Below, piece by piece: positions 60,526 through 64,000 of a DNA stretch of 64,000 nt. The DNA is from Streptococcus oralis. GTDB lineage: Bacteria; Bacillota; Bacilli; Lactobacillales; Streptococcaceae. The notes below the pieces were generated by a model that did no database searches, was not told the origin of the DNA, and was given only the letters and a program-made list of their open reading frames with translations. The stretch's first letter is position 1, and every line of letters begins with the position of its first letter. The position numbers and the translations under genes were made by a program. The stretch covers positions 62,001 through 126,000 of the forward strand of contig NZ_JAHZPJ010000002.1 in NCBI RefSeq assembly GCF_019929345.1, given 5' to 3'.

Positions 60526-60842
60526 TACTTAACTCCTCTCTTGTAGAGTTCGATTAAATGGTGCATCAAATCTTTGAGCAAGATAGTTGTCATCAAGTGA
60601 TCTTGACCGTGCATCATGGTCACACTATAAGCCAAGTCTTCACCAGCTGCCTCCTTGGTCAATAGACTTGTTTGCGCGTGATGAGCATCGGCGATACAGC
60701 CACCAGCTTCCTCAACTAAGCTATCCGCTTTCGCAAAATTACCAGCTTCAGCGGCCTTCAAGGCTTCCAATAGTTTTGATCGAGCATCGCCAGCATAGGC
60801 AACAATTTCAAAACCTAATAATGTTACTTCTTCTCTATTCAT
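60525..60842 (-). CDS. lacF: Lactose PTS EIIA component
   Basis: 105 residues, all helical. The phosphorylated histidine is in [17 protein letters not shown] (about 70-86), and [15 protein letters not shown] is conserved. Forms a trimer that relays phosphate from HPr to LacE. Confidence 0.95.
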   Translation of the reverse strand: MNREEVTLLGFEIVAYAGDARSKLLEALKAAEAGNFAKADSLVEEAGGCIADAHHAQTSLLTKEAAGEDLAYSVTMMHGQDHLMTTILLKDLMHHLIELYKRGVK

Positions 60843-60876
60843 GATAGAATCCTCCTTATATATTATTTGATAAATC

Positions 60877-61713
60877 TTATGACAGTAAACGTTGTATATG
60901 TAGAACTAGATAAACTCGCTCACTCTTATACAAATCAAGACCAGTATGTTGCGTAATCACATCATAAATCTTGGAGCCAACCTCAAATGCCTTTGGATAG
61001 GATTGTTTGATATGGTCTTCCATATCTAGAAGCGATTGATTATCATCTCTGGAACGGTCTAAATAATCCAAAAAATAATTGAGATGAATCATAAAGCGAT
61101 CATAGAAATGGTTATTCTCTTTGGTTCGTTGAATATCGTAAGTCTTTAGCACTTCTTCAACATTCCTGAGGATTTCTTTCCTCTTATCAATTGACTCAAC
61201 CACTTGAACTTCATTTTCCCCTTCGGCATTGATGAAATGATAAGCGATCCGAATAATTTCATCCTCAGGGAGATGATCTGTCAACTTCTGACGATAGATT
61301 TCAAAGGCTTCCTTTGCGATTTGAAAAGCTACAGGATACTTGGCAGAAATATCTGGCAGATTACTATCCTTATACCTTCCTTGTGTTAGAGCTTGGTAAG
61401 AACAGTAAATATGATCTGTCAAGGTCACATAGAGATACTCTTGAATCGGATAATGATATTTCTTAGAAAGCTTATCAATAATCTCATATGTCACTGTGAT
61501 AAAATCAAGCGGGACATCTTTGAGCAGAGCCATAAAGTTTTCCCTGGACTCTTCTGTCTTCATCCGAAAAATCTTCTCTACTTGATCTTCAGCAATCAAA
61601 TCCCCTTTCTTCTTTCCAAATGCAATCCCTTTACCAATCACAATCACCTCTTCTCCTTTGTCATTTCTGACAAGAGAGACATTGTGATTCATTGGATTTA
61701 GAATTCGATACAT
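60877..61713 (-). CDS. lacT: Transcription antiterminator LacT (BglG family)
   Basis: 278 residues. RNA-binding CAT domain at about 1-55 ([30 protein letters not shown]), then two PRD domains with conserved histidines (LTDHIYCSY at about 104; [12 protein letters not shown] at about 164; [11 protein letters not shown] at about 209). Binds the RAT site upstream of its own gene when lactose PTS phosphorylation signals sugar. Confidence 0.93.
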   Translation of the reverse strand: MYRILNPMNHNVSLVRNDKGEEVIVIGKGIAFGKKKGDLIAEDQVEKIFRMKTEESRENFMALLKDVPLDFITVTYEIIDKLSKKYHYPIQEYLYVTLTDHIYCSYQALTQGRYKDSNLPDISAKYPVAFQIAKEAFEIYRQKLTDHLPEDEIIRIAYHFINAEGENEVQVVESIDKRKEILRNVEEVLKTYDIQRTKENNHFYDRFMIHLNYFLDYLDRSRDDNQSLLDMEDHIKQSYPKAFEVGSKIYDVITQHTGLDLYKSERVYLVLHIQRLLS

Positions 61714-61757
61714 GGCAACCTCCTTTTATCTATTAAAGGTATATGAGTATAAAAAAT

Positions 61758-61806
61758 GACCACAAATGAATTGGAAAATCAATTGATTTCTAATTCACCT
61801 GTGATC
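61758..61806 (-). terminator. LacT-controlled terminator
   Basis: Long GATCACA...TGTGGTC stem (arms about 22 nt with a few mismatches) then TTTTTTAT, between the RAT site and the lacT start. Confidence 0.8.
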
Positions 61807-61832
61807 ATGCCTAATATTACTTAGTAACACTC
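61803..61832 (-). promoter_or_regulatory. RAT (ribonucleic antiterminator) for LacT
   Basis: Minus strand GAGTGTTACTAAGTAATA then TTAGGCATGATC, the BglG-type RAT pattern (GTTACT...GGCA); its 3' end overlaps the 5' arm of the terminator, so RAT and terminator are mutually exclusive. Confidence 0.8.
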
Positions 61833-61855
61833 ACCTTGTATTAACTTGTGATTTA

Positions 61856-61884
61856 AGTATAGCACAAGTCAGTTTATTTGTAAA
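61856..61884 (-). promoter_or_regulatory. lacT promoter
   Basis: Minus strand TTTACA (61879-61884), 17 nt, TGCTATACT extended -10 (hexamer 61856-61861). Confidence 0.8.
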
Positions 61885-61892
61885 CCTTTACA
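61879..61892 (-). promoter_or_regulatory. cre-like dyad over the lacT -35
   Basis: TGTAAAGGTTTACA is a near-perfect palindrome matching cre except G for C at the centre; overlap with the -35 suits CcpA repression. Confidence 0.6.
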
Positions 61893-61945
61893 TTCACCTT
61901 TTTTTAAATTTTTTAGATTCATGTTCCTAAACTAGGAGGAGTTTC

Positions 61946-62926
61946 TTACACGCGTTCTTTCCATGAAGTCGCTGTTGTTTGAAGAACTTTATTGAGTTCG
62001 TCAATGTTCTCAAAACCTGTTGTACGTAGCCATTCACGAGCTGCTGCTTCACCGTCCTTGATGTAGGCTTCCACTGATCCAGCCCAGGTTGCACGTCCAC
62101 AAAGAACACCATTGAAGTTTGCGCCTGATTCGTGGGCAAAGACAAGTGTTTCTTGGAAGAGTTTGGCTGATACACCCGCACTCAAGTAAATATATGGCAA
62201 GTTAGTCGCTTCATCTTGCGCTTTAAAGAAAGCTGCTGCTTCTTCGCGTGTATGCACGATTTCACCATCGCCAAAGCCTTCAACGTATTTGACGTTGACT
62301 GGAACTTCCACTTTTAAGACATCGATGTTGAAGCGTGGGTCTGAGAAGACCTTCATGGCACCGATAACCTTGTGTGGTTTCACTTTTGCGTATTCTGCAG
62401 AACCTGCGTCAGCGATTTTTTCATCGTAAGCCAAGATTTCAAGGAAGAATGGAATGTCCTCTGCCACACACTCAGAACCGATGCGTTCGATGTAGGCTTG
62501 TTTTTGTTGGTTAAGTTCGTCAGAGCTGTCTACATCATAGTAAAGCAAAAACTTCACAGCATCCGCACCTTGTTCCTTGATGCGTTTGGCAGACCAAACA
62601 TCCAAGCAGTCTGGCAAGCGTTTGGTGCTTGTTGTGTCGTAGCCTGTTTTTTCATAAGCAAGGAGAAGACCAGCATTTGGCGCAAGCGCTTTTGTAGCTG
62701 GAAGTCCATATTCAGGGTCGAGAAGCATAGAAGATGCGTATTTTGTCAATTCATCTGCTACCAAGACTTTGAGTTCTTCCATTTGAGCCACTGTTGGCTC
62801 CTCTGTTTGGTATTGAGCCATGAGGCGTTTCAAAGCACCACGTTGGTCAAAGGCAAGAGCTGAGATGATGCCGTTCTCGTCAGAGAGTTTTTCTAAATAT
62901 TTGCGTTTTTGTTCTGTTAAAACCAT
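61946..62926 (-). CDS. lacD: Tagatose-1,6-bisphosphate aldolase
   Basis: Cleaves tagatose-1,6-bisphosphate to dihydroxyacetone phosphate and glyceraldehyde-3-phosphate. 326 residues. Class I features: [15 protein letters not shown] (about 21-35), [14 protein letters not shown] with the Schiff-base-region lysine (about 119), [17 protein letters not shown] (about 202-218) and [13 protein letters not shown] (about 272-284). Starts 1 nt after lacC. Confidence 0.95.
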   Translation of the reverse strand: MVLTEQKRKYLEKLSDENGIISALAFDQRGALKRLMAQYQTEEPTVAQMEELKVLVADELTKYASSMLLDPEYGLPATKALAPNAGLLLAYEKTGYDTTSTKRLPDCLDVWSAKRIKEQGADAVKFLLYYDVDSSDELNQQKQAYIERIGSECVAEDIPFFLEILAYDEKIADAGSAEYAKVKPHKVIGAMKVFSDPRFNIDVLKVEVPVNVKYVEGFGDGEIVHTREEAAAFFKAQDEATNLPYIYLSAGVSAKLFQETLVFAHESGANFNGVLCGRATWAGSVEAYIKDGEAAAREWLRTTGFENIDELNKVLQTTATSWKERV

Positions 62927-62927
62927 T

Positions 62928-63857
62928 TTATACCTCTTTTACTATTAATTGATCATATAAAGCTTGATAGTTGGCCATGTTGACATGCCCTGTCATCTTT
63001 TCTTGGGCATTGAGCATACCAAGGACATTGGCCTTGATGAGGAGTTCTTGATCAGATTCCTTATGAAGAAGTCCTGAAGAAATTCCTGCCACAGTAGAGT
63101 CTCCAGATCCAACAGGGTTGACTACCTGGATTCTTGGAATATCTACCTTGTAGAAAGTATCACCATGTTTGGCAAATGCACCATTTGCACCAAGTGAAAC
63201 GATAATCCACTCAATCCCTGCAAATAGAGGCTCTTGAAGAACTTCTTTTAATTCATTCAAATCCTCAGAAACTTCTTTTCCAAGAAGCTGAGACAATTCT
63301 TCGTTATTTGGTTTGATAACTGTTGGTTTGTGTGGTGATTCAAGAACAGCCTGAAGAGCCGCACCTGAGCAGTCCAGAACAACTGGTTTTCCTGCGCGAT
63401 TAGCAAGTTCTACCAAGCTCGCATAATAGTCGACTGGAAGACCTGCTGGCAGACTACCTGAGATGGCTACTACCTCTACAGTGTCAAGAAGTTTCTCGAA
63501 ATGAGCCAAGAAATTTTGCCCTTCTTGTTCCAGAACTTCAGGTCCTTTTTCAAGGATTTCTGTTTGGTTGTCACCGTGGAGAATAGCGATACAGTTACGA
63601 GTTTCTCCTTGAATGGAGAAGAAACGTTTCGTTACTTTATCGTCGATATGCTCTACTAAAAACTCACCAAGTTTACCACCGACCAAACCGGTAGCAGCAA
63701 CAGAATCACCAAATTCTGAAAGAACTCGTGTAACATTGAGCCCTTTACCACCAGCTGTCTTGGTCACGTCCACCACTCGGTTGACAGTATCAATTTTCAA
63801 TTCATCCAAAGGATAAGAAATATCAATGGATGGATTCATTGTGACTGTTAAAATCAT
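62928..63857 (-). CDS. lacC: Tagatose-6-phosphate kinase
   Basis: 309 residues, PfkB family. [14 protein letters not shown] start, [15 protein letters not shown] (about 36-50) and the ATP/anion motif [17 protein letters not shown] (about 248-264) with the catalytic Asp. Sits 10 nt after lacB and 1 nt before lacD. Confidence 0.95.
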   Translation of the reverse strand: MILTVTMNPSIDISYPLDELKIDTVNRVVDVTKTAGGKGLNVTRVLSEFGDSVAATGLVGGKLGEFLVEHIDDKVTKRFFSIQGETRNCIAILHGDNQTEILEKGPEVLEQEGQNFLAHFEKLLDTVEVVAISGSLPAGLPVDYYASLVELANRAGKPVVLDCSGAALQAVLESPHKPTVIKPNNEELSQLLGKEVSEDLNELKEVLQEPLFAGIEWIIVSLGANGAFAKHGDTFYKVDIPRIQVVNPVGSGDSTVAGISSGLLHKESDQELLIKANVLGMLNAQEKMTGHVNMANYQALYDQLIVKEV

Positions 63858-63867
63858 GCGTCACCTC

Positions 63868-64000
63868 TTAGTCGTGGTATTCACCGCGATCCCATTTTTC
63901 AAGGAATTCTGTAAAGAAGTTTGCATCTGCTTGATGAGCATTGTGAGTTTCGACGTGCTCAATTTTCGCAATCAATTTTTTGTTTTCTTCTGATGGTTTG
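63868..64000 (-). CDS. lacB: Galactose-6-phosphate isomerase subunit LacB (C-terminal part, cut by window edge)
   Basis: The last 43 codons are visible, ending [16 protein letters not shown], the characteristic LacB C-terminus. With LacA it converts galactose-6-phosphate to tagatose-6-phosphate. The gene order lacB-lacC-lacD confirms the call; the start lies beyond base 64000. Confidence 0.9.
   Translation of the reverse strand, partial: KPSEENKKLIAKIEHVETHNAHQADANFFTEFLEKWDRGEYHD

Overview
The window is a chromosome segment from a low-GC Firmicute, almost certainly a mitis-group Streptococcus close to S. pneumoniae, S. mitis or S. oralis. The evidence is two pneumococcal histidine-triad (Pht) genes with adcAII, a preQ1-II riboswitch in front of queT, an asd-type RNA upstream of asd, the tagatose-6-phosphate lac operon, class Ib nrdHEF, and housekeeping blocks in pneumococcus-like groupings (recN-argR-tlyA-ispA-xseB-xseA; srtA-gyrA; tdk-prfA-prmC-sua5-glyA; ptsH-ptsI next to nrd). 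I saw no BOX- or RUP-like repeats in a read by eye, so a commensal relative is at least as likely as S. pneumoniae.

Layout. 1-14.4 kb is core: DNA repair and isoprenoid genes, udk, truB, a sulfhydrylase, a formate/nitrite channel, srtA-gyrA and ldh. 14.4-18.3 kb is accessory: a five-gene unit that looks like a type VII secretion lipase toxin with reversed domain order, two small helper proteins and a duplicated pair of membrane-anchored candidate immunity proteins. 18.4-25.5 kb holds a lipid kinase and then an accretion region ending at rlmCD. Three copies of a 55-58 nt block resembling the rlmCD 3' end, plus a further 3'-end remnant, separate unrelated small genes and truncated gene starts. 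25.5-33 kb is a core run (DUF1002 protein, lysozyme-like protein, nucleoid protein, glyA, GNAT, sua5, prmC, prfA, tdk). 33-41.5 kb contains a tautomerase, mnmE, dapA, asd with its RNA, tRNA-Thr, queT, gtrA-like, mscL, hemH and pepT. 41.5-48.2 kb is the zinc-acquisition locus (pht, adcAII, pht), with AdcR-type operators next to both promoters. 48.4-56.4 kb carries ptsI/ptsH, an accessory alpha/beta-hydrolase in AT-rich surroundings, and nrdH-nrdE-nrdF. 56.5-64 kb is the lac region: lacR on the plus strand, then lacG-E-F-T and lacD-C-B on the minus strand, cut at the window edge inside lacB.

How the genes work together. HPr and EI feed phosphate to the lactose PTS (LacEF); LacG splits lactose-6-phosphate; LacB, LacC and LacD take galactose-6-phosphate to triose phosphates; Ldh makes lactate. 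LacT, a RAT/terminator pair and a cre-like dyad provide induction and catabolite control. Pht proteins and AdcAII form the zinc-scavenging arm. dapA and asd supply the aspartate pathway and cell-wall lysine.

The best candidates for new biology are the reversed type VII lipase module (14.4-17.7 kb), which preserves a fossil of its own duplication, and the serial rlmCD-3'-end accretion region (21.3-24.1 kb).
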